Assembly: GCF_963169125.1 (NCBI RefSeq)
Contig: NC_084798.1
Coordinates: forward strand, 196,163,481 to 196,227,480
Length of the DNA: 64,000 nucleotides
Direction: 5' to 3'
Source of the DNA: Humulus lupulus
Taxonomy: Eukaryota > Streptophyta > Magnoliopsida > Rosales > Cannabaceae
The notes under the pieces were generated by a model. That model did not search any database, was not told the DNA's origin, and saw only the letters and a program-made list of their open reading frames with translations. This document shows positions 1 through 11,717 of this stretch, in pieces. A program made the position numbers and the translations under genes. Position 1 is the stretch's first letter. Every line of letters starts with the position of its first letter.

Positions 1-184
1 AGGAATGTGATCACCTTTATTCTTTTATATCTAATATTATAAAAGAAAATAATAAGAAATTAAGAGAAAATAAAATGGAAAAAGGAAACTTACCATTTTG
101 TGTTGGTGAGGCTTTATTGAGAGAGTTGAATAAAGGGGAAAGGAAAGAAAGAGGAGGGCATTTTCCTTGTGGCTGCCGTGACCT

Positions 185-265
185 AGAGAGAGAGAGAGAG
201 AGAGAGAGAGTGGCGTGTAGAGAGAGAGGGAGAGGAAGAAAGAAAGAAAGAAAGAAGAAGAAGGT
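185..265. repeat. (AG)n and GAAA-rich microsatellite
   Basis: An (AG)13 run occupies 185-210. A second AG stretch and AGAA/AAG repeats run from about 220 to 265. The purine run keeps short frames open on both strands, so those frames are not evidence of genes. Confidence 0.9.
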
Positions 266-2309
266 GAAGAAGAACCCATCTTAGAGTATGTTTTCTTGTT
301 TTTCTTGTTTGTCTAATCTCTTTTTATTGATTATATGTTATTGACTTTGTTTATTTGTTGTGTGTGTTTGGGTTCTTTCTCCTCCTCATGGTGGTTTTCA
401 AATAAAAAAACCCTAGGCTTGAACAAGGGTGTGAAGTTTGGGTGTTGATCTTATTGTGTTCTTGATTTTACAATCAAGAGAGGTAATGGTCTTTCTTAGC
501 CTATATATTGGTTTTGATGGGTTTGTCTTTGAGGTTTTTGATGGTAATGCTAATGGTTGATTATTGTAGGATTGATGATTATGATTTGTATATTTTGAGA
601 ATATGATTTGTTTTAAAAAGGGTTCATGGGTATGATTGAGGGAATGGATTTGATAGGGTTTTTAATGAGGAGATGTGTTATGTTTATATTGCTATGGTTA
701 TCTTTTTTAATCCTTGATTTATGTAAATGGTAAATGATGATTTTAGAAATATGATAAGAATATGTTAGGATTGTTATAAGATATGTTCATGGGATATGGT
801 GCTTATGAATTAATGTATGTTATTGTTATTGTTAGTGTTTTGTTGGATTTCATGTGTAGATTCAATGGAATAGAAAAAAATGGTTTTATATGATTTCATG
901 TGAATATGTTAGTAATATTAGAATCATGTATATAATAAGAGTATGATGAGATTTTGGACATGTATGATTTTATGTGAATTTTTTTGGATAAAAGATGAGT
1001 TTCATGAGGAATTAAGCTTGCTGATTTTTTGTAAATAATTGGGTAAAAGTTGATAAAAAGATTATTTGCATGCATAAGTAATGTCCTTGATGTTATGTTA
1101 ATTATATGAAATTAAAAAGGGGATTTTAAGTCTCATTAAAATGATATTTTACTCAAATGATTACCTACATAATTTTTATTGATTTTTGAGAAAATATGAG
1201 CTTTTAAATTGAATATGGTGATTTTTAATGATAAAAATAGTTGCTGGAATTTTTGTAAGAAAATATGAAGTGAATTTCACTAAAATGAATTTGATGAGTT
1301 TTTGGAATAAATTATTTTTTCTAAGTTATGGTAATATTGAAAAATGGTATTTAATGGTATGAATGCATATTTTGATAAGTTATGATTTTTCCTTTGTTTT
1401 GATTGAGAAAAATATTTAGATTCTATTTATTTGTGATTTTTGAAGAAAATAAATGGTGGCTGAAAGTTTGTTTTAAAAAGGTTAAAAATGGTTATTTAAT
1501 TGTCACATATGGATTTTTGTTACATAAAACTAAGTCTTAAATAATTTAAATAAAAATATATTTTTCTACACTTAAAAATATATTTTTCACATCATTTATG
1601 TAACACAATGATTAAATTTATTTTTCTAAAGAAACATATTAAAAATAGGTATTTTAATTAAATCCAAGCTTTTTGGTTAATTCCTTATAATTTGAGATTA
1701 ATGAATGAAATTTGTCACATATTTTATTTTTGAGCTAAAATAAAATAATGTTTTGAGAAATTTAATCAACTTAGAAATTTTAAGAAAAATAAAGCATGTA
1801 ATATGTCTATTGATTTTAAAATAATAAAAGTAAGAAATGTAGAATTATCGTTTTTGAAAATGTCTCTATTACGCAATGTTCCCACGTATGCATATTACAT
1901 GCAAATCCACTTTTACGTCCAAAATTATGTTTATTATTCAACTATGTGGTTTTTATAAAACGATCATGCATGTAAAATGGGTAAAATGAACATTATTCTT
2001 TTCATGGCTTTATGAGTAGTTAAGAATAATTGCATGTTTTGTGTAACTGTTATTACGTGTGCATGGCCCATGCACACATGAGTTGTGTGAAAGGGTAAAA
2101 TAGTAATTTTATGAACCTAAGAAGTGTTATTTTGATTATGATATAGACTCGTTGAAAGATTGTGAAAATTCTTAGCTTGGACCTGAGGTAAGGAAGTTAG
2201 ATAGATTCTATGATTTTATGCTATGAATGGTAAGACTGTTGTGTGAATAAATTGTTATGAATTATGAATGCCATAACGTGATGATATGTTGAATGTGATA
2301 TGTGTATGG

Positions 2310-2412
2310 ATGTTAGATACATCAAACCAGTTACGATGTCAGATACATCAAACAGATTACGATGTTAGATACATCAAACAGATTATGATGCCAGATACAT
2401 CGAATGAGTTAC
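2310..2412. repeat. 26-bp minisatellite, four copies
   Basis: Four tandem units of 26 bp built around GATACATCAAA follow each other with a few substitutions each; the last is the most diverged. The array lies inside the GTAAG...CCAG intron-like segment of the LTR. Confidence 0.85.
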
Positions 2413-2551
2413 TAAGGACATTGAGACGTAACTCCTAGGGCGGACGCGCCGAGGTTATTCAAGGACCAGTGATCTCCTGTTTACCTCATAGGGTGACATG
2501 GACAACTAGCGATCCATGCTCATCATGTATGCTGTATGATTGTGATATAAT

Positions 2552-2637
2552 GATATGTTACGATTATGTTATGATATGATGATATGTTACGATTATGTTA
2601 TGATATGATGATATGTTACGATTATGTTATGATATAC
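2552..2637. repeat. 29-bp minisatellite, about three copies
   Basis: Units start at 2552, 2581 and 2610 and are nearly identical (core GATATGTTACGATTATG). The low divergence suggests a recent expansion, younger than the neighbouring 26-bp array. Confidence 0.9.
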
Positions 2638-3298
2638 CATGATGTTTTAGACGAACGTTAGTGTTTGTATTTGTTGTATTCTTACTTGCTTATTTGTTTG
2701 TACTTCCTTATGGGGCTTTTAGCTCACCCCCCTTACTTTCCTTCCAGGTAGCAAATAGGATTTCTTTATGGCACGCGTGGTGACGTGAGGAGTTCTATCA
2801 TCATGGGGTGTATGGCGTGGGGTAATCCTATGGACGGAAAAACGATCAACGTAGAACGCCATTTAAATTATGTTTTGTTTTTAAGAGACTTTCCTAAATT
2901 ATCAGTGGGACTCAGTTATTTAATTTTTGGTTTATTTGAACTTTGCATAAAAATCTATGTTTTATTTTAAAACTTGTGGTGCCAACTTGCATGGTTTTAA
3001 ACAAGTCCCCCCTGAGACTTTGATAATGAATGGCATTCTTTTATAAACTATGTTATGCGAATGTTTTGTAAGTATTAGTCTAGGGCGTTCTTTACACCTA
3101 CAAGTACCAGATTTTTAACATCCACACTTGGTTTGCCCGTGGCTAGCGAGGGTAAACCTCCATTTTTTTTCTTGGTGGATTTTTGGCATCCACACAAGCA
3201 TAATTATATTATAATATAATTCATATAATAACTCAATTATTGCCTCCCGACCCCCTAATCCAGGCACTAAGCCACATTAGGAAATTTGGGATGTTACA

Positions 3299-3893
3299 AT
3301 CTGCGTGAGCATGGCATTCAATCCCAACTCACAGTACCTGGAACACCACAACAAAAGTGTGTTTCAGAAAGACAGAATAGAACATTATTGGATATGGTTA
3401 GATCAATGATGAGTTTCTCACCATTACCATTGTCATTCTGGGGTTATGTGATTCAATGTGCTCTATACATATTGAATGTTATTCCATCTAAGTCTATCCA
3501 AAAGACACCCATAGAATTATGGAATGGTTGTAAACCTAGTTTACACCATTTTCGGATTTGGGGGTATCCTGCACACGTGCTTAAAGGAAAGATCGGGAAG
3601 TTGGAATCATGCTCTAAAGCGTGCATGTTTGTGGGATATTCAAAAGAGACTAGAGGTGGAATTTTCTATAGTCCAAAAGAAAATAAAACATTTGTATCGA
3701 CAAATGCAACTTTTCTTGAACATGACTATGTTAATAACCACAAACCTCACAGTAAGGTTGTTCTGGAGGAGATGGTCTCGAATGAAGTTACAAAGTCATC
3801 AGCAACAACCAATGAAAAATGACAAGAGGAAACTGCTAGTTCTAGTCAGAATAGTAGAAAGCCTCGTCGTACTGGGAGGGTTAGTAAGCAACC
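3299..3893 (+). pseudogene. Ty1/copia integrase, C-terminal half (fragment)
   Basis: The frame open through 3822 is the second half of a copia integrase. It contains the block CVSERQNRTLLDMVRSMMS, whose glutamate is the third acid of the DDE triad. ILN.IPSKS, P.ELW.G.KPSL and the copia block RIWGYPAHVL follow. A stop at 3820-3822 is followed in the same frame by a decayed stretch ending in RRTGRVSKQP, typical of the linker before the copia reverse transcriptase. The zinc-binding end, the first two catalytic aspartates, RT and RNase H are all absent. The left side is cut at an LTR end (3298) and the right side joins gag sequence of another superfamily. It cannot be functional. Confidence 0.85.
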
Positions 3894-3975
3894 GAAATGT
3901 GCGTTCTACTGCCAACCGAAATGTGCCCTTGCAGCTCGCAAAAAGGGAGTACATTCTATTGCCAACCGAAATGTG
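3889..3975. repeat. Three copies of a 13-bp word at a fusion point
   Basis: CAACCGAAATGTG occurs at 3889, 3913 and 3963, spaced 24 and 50 bp apart, just where copia sequence gives way to gypsy gag sequence. It looks like a scar of slipped repair or template switching. Confidence 0.75.
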
Positions 3976-4442
3976 TCATCGCCGTCGGTTAACAACACTG
4001 CAGAGATTGCCAGACATCGACAGCAAGTTGAGGAATTACTGTAGCAACAGCGACAGCAGACTCAGCCTTCACCTCTGCTGCAACCACAGCCTCAGCAAAT
4101 GGCTCCAGCACCCCAACAAGTTGGTCTTTATGGGGGATGGCCAATGGTGAACTATGTGCCATACCCAGCTCAACACATGGAGCCAATCTATGAGCGGTTT
4201 CGCAAGCAACACGCCCCAAACTTTGAAGGGACAACCGACCCCTTTGAGGTGGAAGAATGGCTCAGAAATGTAGAGCTGATCCTAGCGCATATGAATCTCG
4301 GCAACGCGGACCGCACATCCTGTGTTTCGTCCCTACTAAAGAAGGATGCTAGAATATGGTGGGACTTAGTTCAGTAGACGTATGATGTCGCCACCATGAC
4401 TTGGACCAGATTTGTGGAGCTGTTCCACAAAAACTACTACAA
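3976..4442 (+). pseudogene. Ty3/gypsy chromovirus-like gag fragment
   Basis: A Q/P-rich stretch leads into a frame (ATG at 4099) that reads through the plant retrotransposon gag domain: YERFRKQHAPNFEG, DPFEVEEWL, then KKDARIWWDLVQ. A stop at 4375-4377 is followed in frame by TMTWTRFVELFHKNYYN. The order and wording match gag of Tekay-type chromoviruses, the same kind of element as the one at 51831-61223. The match ends abruptly at about 4440 inside YYN, where the sequence changes to that of the antisense gene of element A. There is an upstream in-frame stop near 4042. Only part of capsid remains, with no zinc knuckle or protease. Confidence 0.8.
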
Positions 4443-6500
4443 CCGACCTCGTAAGTCTTCTATCCTTGTAAATTAAACTCGAGAATTTTTGTTCCTTTTA
4501 ACATATTTCCTTTTTTTTGTACATGTCTTGATTTGAATTTTTTTATCATGCAGCCATATTTGCGAGGACGGAAAAGTATGTGACCCTCGAGGGTCAGTAC
4601 AAAAAATTATCCAGACTTCCCCTGGTGAAAAGGACTATCGCCAGGTCGTGAACGATGCCACCATGTTGGCATACAAGCTGATCGGAGAGGGGAAAACATT
4701 AGCTTTGATGACCCGGGCTCCGCTCCCAACCATCCCCGAGCTTCCCGCTCCTCATGAGGCCTTACCAGTCTGTGAGGACAACGAGGAGGAAAAGGTCGAG
4801 GTGCCTCTTGTGCAAAAAAGATGGGCTCCTGAGGCTGTTCGGGAACCCGATCCAGATCGAGTTGCATCAAGGGTAGCAGTCGGCCCCTCCGGCCAAGGTA
4901 ACCCATACCCCTTTAGGGAATTAGATAGGGTTATTGCTGATTTTAGGATAGTTCGGTATAATTCGAATTAGCTCGTCCATCGTCATCCTTCTAACCCGGA
5001 TCTAAAGATAACCCTGCTCCAGTGCGTAGACCACCTAATGGTACACCATGACAATAGTTACCCTAGGGGCACAATCGTAGTTGACAACACCCTAAATTTT
5101 AGATCCGTTATTTTTGAAGAATACGGGACAAACCGTAGGTCCTGGCCTTCTCTACTCCGGGGTGCATTTTCCCCTAGGTTCAAACAATATGTAGATGAGT
5201 CCAGCCTTGAGGAAGAACCTGAATTCCTTAGGATCCAAGAAGTATTAACTGTAGACTCCCCTTCTCCCCCATTAGTTCCAAGACTGGAGGTCGTGCCTAT
5301 CCCGGCCAAAACACCCGAGCTGGTGATAATAGACTCCTCCCCCAGCCCGGAGGGTAGGATGTTTGTTTTCTTTATTTCCTTATAAAAAAATTTTGAAACA
5401 TTATTTTTCTGAACTAACTCCTTTTGTTCTTTTTAGGCGAAGAGATGGAACAACCAGGAGCTCCCGACCTACGAACTACCTTTTAGGCTAGGAAGGCTGG
5501 TACGGGCCCTATTGTGAAGAAGCCCAGGATGGCAAAAAAGATAACTCCTACAGCGGGGAATACCTCAAAGTCCCCAGCTAAGAGCAAGGACGCGAGCTCA
5601 ACTCATGAGCCAACTCTGGTGAATGTTGCTACCGAGCCATTTCCCCTCCCCCCTTTCAAGAGATGCTCCCACCTCCTCAAGTCATTCAGGCCGAGGCTCC
5701 CACTTTCCGAATACCAGTGGATCCTAAGGACTTGAAGAGGATCCCTAAAGCCTTTCGGGGAATAATATATGAGACGGCGTCTCATATGGTGGGCCACGCG
5801 TACAAAGCCAGTGTGAGGGACTTGAGGACCATTGAGGAGCGCAGCCCGGAGAATGTCTTCGAGTCTGCTATGGGGATGAATCTCGTCTTAAGTTTTCTCA
5901 AATCTGGTGAGAAATTTTTTTTTATATTTTTGATGAGTTCTGACTTGTTTTGTTATTTTGCAGTCCGTCCTGGCCCAATACCGCAGCATAACTCGTGCTT
6001 GGACCAGGAACGATGAGCTCTGGGCCGAGTTGGACGCTGCCAGAGCCGCCTTGAATGTTGCCAAGGAAAGTGAGGTGGCCGCCAAAGCTGCCCTGACAGC
6101 TGCTCAAAAGAATGAGCAAGCTGCCAAGGCTGCTCTCACCACCTCCCAAGAAAATGAGCAGGCAGCAAAAATCGCATTATCTGCCTCACAAGCTCAGGCC
6201 GCAGAAGCTCAGGTTGAGATTGATGAGCTTAAAGCAAAACTACTCGAGGCCAAGATCAAAGCCAAGGAGGAAAAGGCAGCATCATCATCATCATCCATGG
6301 AGGAGATGCTATGCTAGTGCTGGGCTTTCAACCAGGACGGGACTTCTCTTTTATGGAGCCCGGGTTGTGGGACTCATACCTTGCTAAATTCAAGGTTTGG
6401 ATTCTGCAAGAGCCCTCGGAGATGGGTGATGCCTCTTGAGCGGTGGAGGGAGATCGCGAGGAGGTCACCTCTTTGGGGCGAGCAGATGGAGCCCACTAAT
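4443..6500 (+). pseudogene. Antisense extra gene of element A, first exon missing
   Basis: This is the partner of the gene at 36870-41848. Three introns align with those of that copy: 4451-4553 (GTAAG...CATGCAG), about 5354-5436 (GTAGG...TTTTAG), and a third ending in TTTTGCAG at 5963 whose donor reads TTAAG instead of GTAAG. Exon 2 holds the DNTLNFRSVIFEEYGTNRRSW block and exon 3 a basic, Pro/Ser-rich part followed by SHMVGHAYKA...DLRTIEERSPENV. Exon 4 is an Ala/Gln/Glu-rich coiled coil (6000-6290). Nonsense codons lie near 4970 and at 5484 and 6315. The N-terminal transposase-like domain is absent. It is a decayed copy with no inferred activity. Confidence 0.75.
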
Positions 6501-6829
6501 CTCTCTTCTTTTTTGTTTACTTTGTAATTATTTAACAGTTTTTAGATATTAAACAATTGCCTTCGGGCTCAGTTCGAGGTTTTTCCTTCTCAATATGACA
6601 ATATTTTTGTTTATCTTATTTTGATATATATATATATATATCTAACTTTTGATTCATTCGTCTTTCCTTATCAATTTCTCATGCTTATGAATCCTTAGAC
6701 TCTTGTAAATTTGAGATTTTAGGAATCGACTTCTTAGATCAAGATAGATCTTATCGAACTTGGTTATCTCCACATTTTTGTTTGGTTATTTGTACCATAC
6801 CTATCAAGAATCAAGCCTCGAATCTGGTT

Positions 6830-7050
6830 ATATCCAAGGTTTTTGATGTTTTAAACTTAGTTCGCGTTAGGTTTATTGAAACTCGAGCTTTAAGAAGTCG
6901 TTGAATAATAAATTTTTCCAAACTTCTAAGTTTCGGACCTGGTTACGTCCAGGATTTTAAATGATTTTAAATTTAGTTTGCGCTAGGTTTATTGAACACT
7001 CGAGCTTTAAAAAGCTGTTGAATATTCAATTTTTTCCAAGCTTCTAAGTT
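6830..7050. repeat. About two copies of the element's 105-120-bp tandem repeat
   Basis: Two diverged units start at GAATCTGGTTATATCC (6830) and GACCTGGTTACGTCC (6936). Each continues with TTTAAACTTAGTTCG, GCTAGGTTTATTGA and an AAGCTTCTAAGTTT-like end. They are homologous to the longer array at 42126-42535 in element B and lie in the same place, between the end of pol and the antisense gene. Confidence 0.8.
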
Positions 7051-7250
7051 TCCTAATCTTATCAAGCAGGCTTAATTTTTCCAACCTCGGATTATGTGCC
7101 CCCAAGTAACCAGAAAGTAGAAACTTTCTTGGTTGCTTTTACAAATATTAGAACACGAACTAATACAACCTTAAAAAATTTATTTAATAATCCATCTATT
7201 ATTTAATCAAATGACTTTTATAAATAAGCCTTACCTTGATGGTGGTACTT

Positions 7251-8478
7251 CTAATAATACTTTTTCAAATGTAGAGCATTCCAGGTCCGCAGGACTACTT
7301 CCTCATTCAGTCGAGCTATCTTGAAAGTTCCTTCACGCAAAACCTCAACGAACTGATATGGTCCCTCCCAGTTCAGGCCTAATATGCCATCCTTTGGATC
7401 CTTATTTGCTTAAAAGACCCTTCGCAGAACCAGATTGCCCAGTCCAAATATGCGCCTCTTAACTTTAGAATTGAAATAGCGAGTGATTTTTTGTTGATAA
7501 TGGGCGAGCTGTAACTGCGAATCCTCTCATTTTTCTTCAATCAGATCGAGAGATGCGTTAATCAGCCTATCATTCTGTTCTTGATTGAATGTACTTTGCC
7601 TATGAGTGGCTACCATGGCTTCGTCTAGAAGCACGACCTCACTTCCGAAAGTTAAGGAAAAAGGAGTATGCCCCGTGGAGGTTCTGTGAGAAGTTCGGTA
7701 GGCCCAAAGTACTTGCAGGAGTTGTTCGGGCCATAGTCCTTTGGCTTCGTCTAACCTCTTCTTCAGGCTTGCCTTTAGGGTTTTGTTCACAGTCTTAACC
7801 TGCCCGTTGGCCTGCGGATATGCTACTAAGGAGAAACTCTTCGTAATGCCATATTTTTCACAGAAATCAGTAAAGAGATCGCTTTCAAATTGTGTCCCAT
7901 TGTCTGACACGATCTTTTTTGGAAGCCCAAATTGACATATAATACTCTTCACCACGAAGTCCAGGACTCTTTTTGAAGTGATGGTTGCTAGAGGCTCGGC
8001 TTCTACCTACTTCGTGAAATAGTCGATCGCCACCACCGCATAACGAACTCCCCCATTTCCCATAGGTAGGGAACCTATTAGGTCGATTCCCCATACCGCA
8101 AATGGCCATGGGGATGAAATCATCGTTATCTCGACCAGAGTAGCTTGGGAAACTATGGCAAAATGCTAGCATTTGTCGTACTTCTGAACATACGAGATTG
8201 AGCTTTCATTAAGGTGGGCCAAAAATAGCCCTGTCTCAATATTTTCAGTGCTAGGTTTTGCCCCCAGCATGATCTCCACAAAAGCCTTTGTGTATTTCTT
8301 GTAAAATGGTTTTGGCTTCCTCGGGCAGAACACATCGTAGGAGAGGCAACGAATGACCACGTCGATACAAGGTTCCATCCACTATTACGTACCGCGGAGC
8401 TTGATAAAGTATTTTTCTTGCGTCTTTTCTGTCGTCAGGTAGCTTTCCTGTTGTGAGGTATTCCATTATGGGAGTCAT
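7251..8478 (-). pseudogene. Element A integrase, inactive
   Basis: Read on the minus strand, the zinc-binding part (LPEEAKTILQEIHKGFCGDH, then a decayed C-x-x-C region near 8190) leads into the catalytic core. The core keeps VVAIDYF (first aspartate) and IVSDNGTQFESD (second aspartate). The block that should carry the third acid reads GQVKTVNKTL, with lysine where element B has glutamate. A TAG interrupts the core right after AIDYFTK (near 8010), and there are frame changes around 8150-8330. A further stop at 7527 is followed by a decayed C-terminal part. The natural polyprotein end LHLKKYY-stop is at 7251-7253. Confidence 0.85.
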
Positions 8479-8564
8479 CTAGGTCGGTCTTGTGTCGATC
8501 ATTTTGACTTCTATCATTTCTTCTGTTACACTCGGACTCTCCAAGAACTCCACTGGCACTACAT

Positions 8565-9158
8565 TCAATGTCTCATCTTCTTTTGTGGTGGCAAGCTGTG
8601 CCAAGGCATCAACATTAGAATTTTGCTCGAGGGTATCTGTTCAACAAAACTGTACTCAAATTCAGACAGTTCTCCCTTCACCTTAGCTAGGTAAGCCGCC
8701 ATCTTGGTACCTCGAGCTTGATATTCTCCCAATACTTGATTGATCACGAGCTGAGAATCACTATAGCATTGAACAACTTTTGCTTTGAGCTCCCTTGCCA
8801 CTCTCAACCCAGCTGGTAAGACCTCATATTTGACTTCGTTGTTGGATGCTTTGAATCCGAATCTCAGAGCTGTATGAAATCGATGCCCCTCTGGTGAGAT
8901 CAAGATGATCCCAGCTCCCGATCTGTTCTTGTTTGATGATCCATCCACGGATATTTTCCATAACTCCTGCACCGGCTCCTTCAAGAGCTCCTCTTGAAAT
9001 CCGGTGCATTCGGCCATAAAATTAGCAAGGGCTTGACTTTTGATTAAGGTCCTTGGCACGTACAATACCTCAAATTGGCTAAGCTCGATAGCCCATTTTA
9101 AAAGACGTTCTAACATTTTAGGTTTTTGCGAAACCTTCCATAAAGGTTGGTCGGTCAT
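8565..9158 (-). pseudogene. Element A second (archaeal-type) RNase H
   Basis: This open stretch has the Tat-group extra RNase H: LWKISVDGSSN (first acid), GAGIILISPEGHRF, then NNEVKYEVL, YSDSQLVINQVLGEY and MAAYLAKVKGEL. In element B the middle block reads NNEAEYEAL, so A has lost the glutamate expected to be catalytic (Glu to Lys). The C-terminal IP.S..LMLMPWHSL is also degraded. The domain sits between the first RNase H and integrase, as in other Tat elements. It probably served to remove RNA during cDNA synthesis. Confidence 0.82.
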
Positions 9159-9182
9159 GACATTGATTGAATAGGACTGGAA

Positions 9183-10213
9183 CTATAGTCGGAGCTTCCT
9201 GGAAGCCAATATCAGACAGAATGCCAGTTTTTCTATCAGTGGGTATCGTGACTTGGCTCCGAGAAGTCTCTTGCTTATATAATATATTGGTTTTTTAGCA
9301 CAGTCTTCTTCTTGAACTAAAACGGCACTGACTGCATTCTCTGTCATGGCCAGATAAAGGAATAGAGGTTCTCCATACATAGGCTTAGATAACACTGGGG
9401 GCTCAAACAGGTGCATTTTTAGGTCAAGGAATGCCTGTTCGCACTCCTCAGTCCACTCAAATTTTTTGTTTCCTTTGAGAAAGTTGTAGAATGGTAGACA
9501 TTTTTCAATGGATTTTGAAATAAAACGATTCAAAGCCGCCACCCTTCCAGTCAAGCTTTGAACTTCTTTACGCGACCTGGGCGAAGGCATTTCTAACAAC
9601 AATCTGATTTTCTCAGGATTTGCCTCTATCCCCCTTGTGTTGACTATGAAACCCAGAAATTTTCCAGATGCCACTCTGAAAGTGCACTTCTGAGGATTCA
9701 GCTTCATGTCATACCTCCTTAAGATTCCAAAACATTCTTCTAGATCGGATACATGATTATCGGTAGTCTTTGATTTGACAAGCATATCGTCAACATACAC
9801 TTCTATATTTTTCCCGATCTGATTAGCAAACATCTTGTTGACCAAGCGTTGATATGTTGCTCTGGCATTCTTCAGCTCGAAGGCCATAACTTTATAACAA
9901 TATACATTATTTGGGTCATGAAGCTAGTATGTTTCTGGTCCGCCATATTCATCACAATCTGGCTATATCCAGAATACGCATCCATGAAGGACATGAGCTC
10001 GTGATCTGTCATGGCATCTACCAACTGATCAATCCTTGGCAGTGGGAAACAATCCTTGGGACAAGCTTTATTTAGATCGGAGAAGTTGATATAGGTCCTC
10101 CATTTCCCATTTGGCTTTGGGACTAGCACGGGATTGGTGGCCAAGATCAGGTATTTTGCCTCGCGGATAAACCCACACTTTAATAGTCGAGCTACTTCTT
10201 CCTTAAGAGCTTT
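9183..10213 (-). pseudogene. Element A reverse transcriptase and first RNase H
   Basis: The N-terminal half (to 9872) shows VLVPKPNGKWRTYINFSDLN, CPKDCFPLPRIDQLVDA and FMDAYSGYSQI, with the first catalytic aspartate present. A frame change near 9880 separates it from the second half. That half has MAFELKNARATYQRLVNKMF, the active-site block YVDDMLVKSK with both aspartates, LNPQKCTF and FLGFIV. The connection domain (GNKKFEWTEECEQAF) and first RNase H-like region (YLAMTENAVSAVLVQEE, YYISKRLLGAKSRY) follow to a stop at 9183. In Tat elements this first RNase H is usually degenerate, and here too I see no clear DEDD set. Confidence 0.9.
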
Positions 10214-10216
10214 AGC

Positions 10217-11126
10217 TCAGTCTGTTCCCAAACATCTCCGTTTTTGGGATTTTGCAGGCACGTTCTTGTCCAAATTTAAGGTGTGCATGATTACACTCGG
10301 ACTTATTCCCACCATATCTTCATGTGACCAGGCGAAAACGTACAGATTCTCCTGTAAGAAATTCACCATCTCTTTTTTCCTTTTATCGTCAAGATTCTTC
10401 CCAACCTTTATGACTCTTGAAGCTTTTTTAGGGTCAATGTTTACTTCCTCGAGCTCCTCTATGGCTTGGAGTTCTGACCTATCTTCGCCCATCCGTGGGT
10501 CAATGTCATCGCATTGGGCGACGTCACTATCCTCTTTTTGTTGAGGTTCTTTCGTCCCGTAAGTAACTTCTACTTCTTGGGACTCCTCACCTCCATCTTT
10601 TATGACCATTGCTTGCTGCGCGGGTTGTGATTTTCCCTTCATAAAAAATGCTATAGCATTCTTTGGCAGCGATCTAATCACCTCTAACGGTGCATATTCC
10701 CGCATCTAAGGGGTATTTTATTGCTAGATGGAGAATAGAGGTTGTGGCTTCAAACGCCATCAACGCAGGTCATCTCAAAATCACATTGTATGCAGCTGGA
10801 CAATCAATTACCACAAACTCAAGTAACTTGGAAATAGTCCATGAGTCTTCTCCCAATGTCACTACCAATCCGATTGTCCTGATAGCTGCCAACCCTTCAC
10901 CAGAAAACCTGTACAGAGTCATTGAGGTCGCCTTCAAATCTGCTATAGACAACCCCATTTTTTCCAAGGTGGACCTGAAAAGTAGATTCACAGAACTTCC
11001 GTTATCTAACAGTGTCCTCCGAACCCTCTGGTTGGCGAGCTGAACGGTTATGACCAAGGAGTCGTTATGTGAGAATTGGACGTGGCTAGAATCCTCTTCT
11101 GTGAAAATGATTGGTTGCTTTTCCAA
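10217..11126 (-). pseudogene. Element A protease and protease-RT linker
   Basis: The protease (11126-10770) contains RRTLLDNGSSVNLLF, the aspartic-protease block with DNGSS in the active-site position, then LEKMGL and a long beta-rich stretch. The linker (10705-10217) is acidic (GGEESQEVEV, MGEDRSELQAIEELEEVNIDP) and leads to KKEMVNFLQENLYVFAWSHEDMVGISPSVIMHTL, the usual start of Tat RT. A short frame-disrupted gap lies at 10705-10770. The asparagine in DNG differs from the DTG/DSG of typical retropepsins; whether that is tolerated in this family is not visible here. Confidence 0.8.
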
Positions 11127-11717
11127 TTATTGTTGTTTCGATAACTGCTGCTCTGGGACGAACTCCACTATGTTATGGGACTTCAATTAGTTAATGTACC
11201 TCTTCTAGCCCTCGTTGCTCGTGCCTGTCAAATGAGGTCCTCCCGAAATGGTAGTTATATCTCCCCCTACTATCGGAGGAGGGTCGACCTAATTTGCTTG
11301 AGCTCCGGTTTGACTTAATGGAGCTTCGGGGACTGATGGAGGGTTTGGTCCAGTGGGCTGATTATTGACCACCCGATTTCGGGCGTACTGGGCCAAAGGT
11401 CATGCTTTAATGAGAGTTTCAATCTCATCATTCAGTTATTAACAGTCATCAGTGTTATGCCTGATGTCATTATTGAATCGACAGAAATTTGAAGAATCTC
11501 TCTTCGCCCTCTGGTTCTTCAATGGTTCTGGCTTCTTCCATGGAAGGCGAGTTGAATTTGCCAAGAAGATGCGCTCCCTAGTGTCCATTAGGTCAGTATA
11601 AGTAGTGTAAACAGGTTTGAATTTCTCCCCAGACTTATTTTTCTTCGTCCCGCTCTGGTCGTCCTCGCCATTTCCCTTCCTTTTGTTATTTCCCCCTTAG
11701 TTATTCTGGGTAACGGT
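11127..11717 (-). pseudogene. Element A gag, C-terminal part
   Basis: On the minus strand the decayed frame reads NKRKGNGEDDQSGTKKNK, YTTYTDLMDTRERIFL, then CRFNNDIRHNTDDC followed by QLNDEIETLI. This is the Cys/His-containing block and helix characteristic of Tat gag just before protease. Several stop codons follow in the Pro-rich linker toward 11130. The upstream continuation of gag lies at 13351, beyond an inserted LTR. Confidence 0.72.

Larger units (their letters stand above)
1..3298 (+). repeat. 3' part of a long LTR (TGTAA-type), cut by the window edge
   Basis: This 3.3 kb AT-rich stretch has no convincing coding region. It ends in GATGTTACA at 3298, the usual CA end of the long LTRs found elsewhere in the window. 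It also carries the same intron-like module: GAGGTAAG at about 2185 and a pyrimidine-rich CTTCCAG acceptor-like end at 2747, followed by about 550 bp to the LTR end. Copia integrase sequence begins directly at 3299, so the LTR probably inserted into a copia element. The LTR start lies outside the window, so its length and whether it is solo are unknown. Confidence 0.5.

Noticed and set aside
37..284. Small genes at the left edge
   Set aside because: Frames span an (AG)n microsatellite in an LTR and are low complexity.
3286..3298. Start of the copia fragment upstream of 3299 as a real start codon
   Set aside because: The open frame extends into the LTR end by chance. The homologous protein starts mid-domain, so no true start exists.
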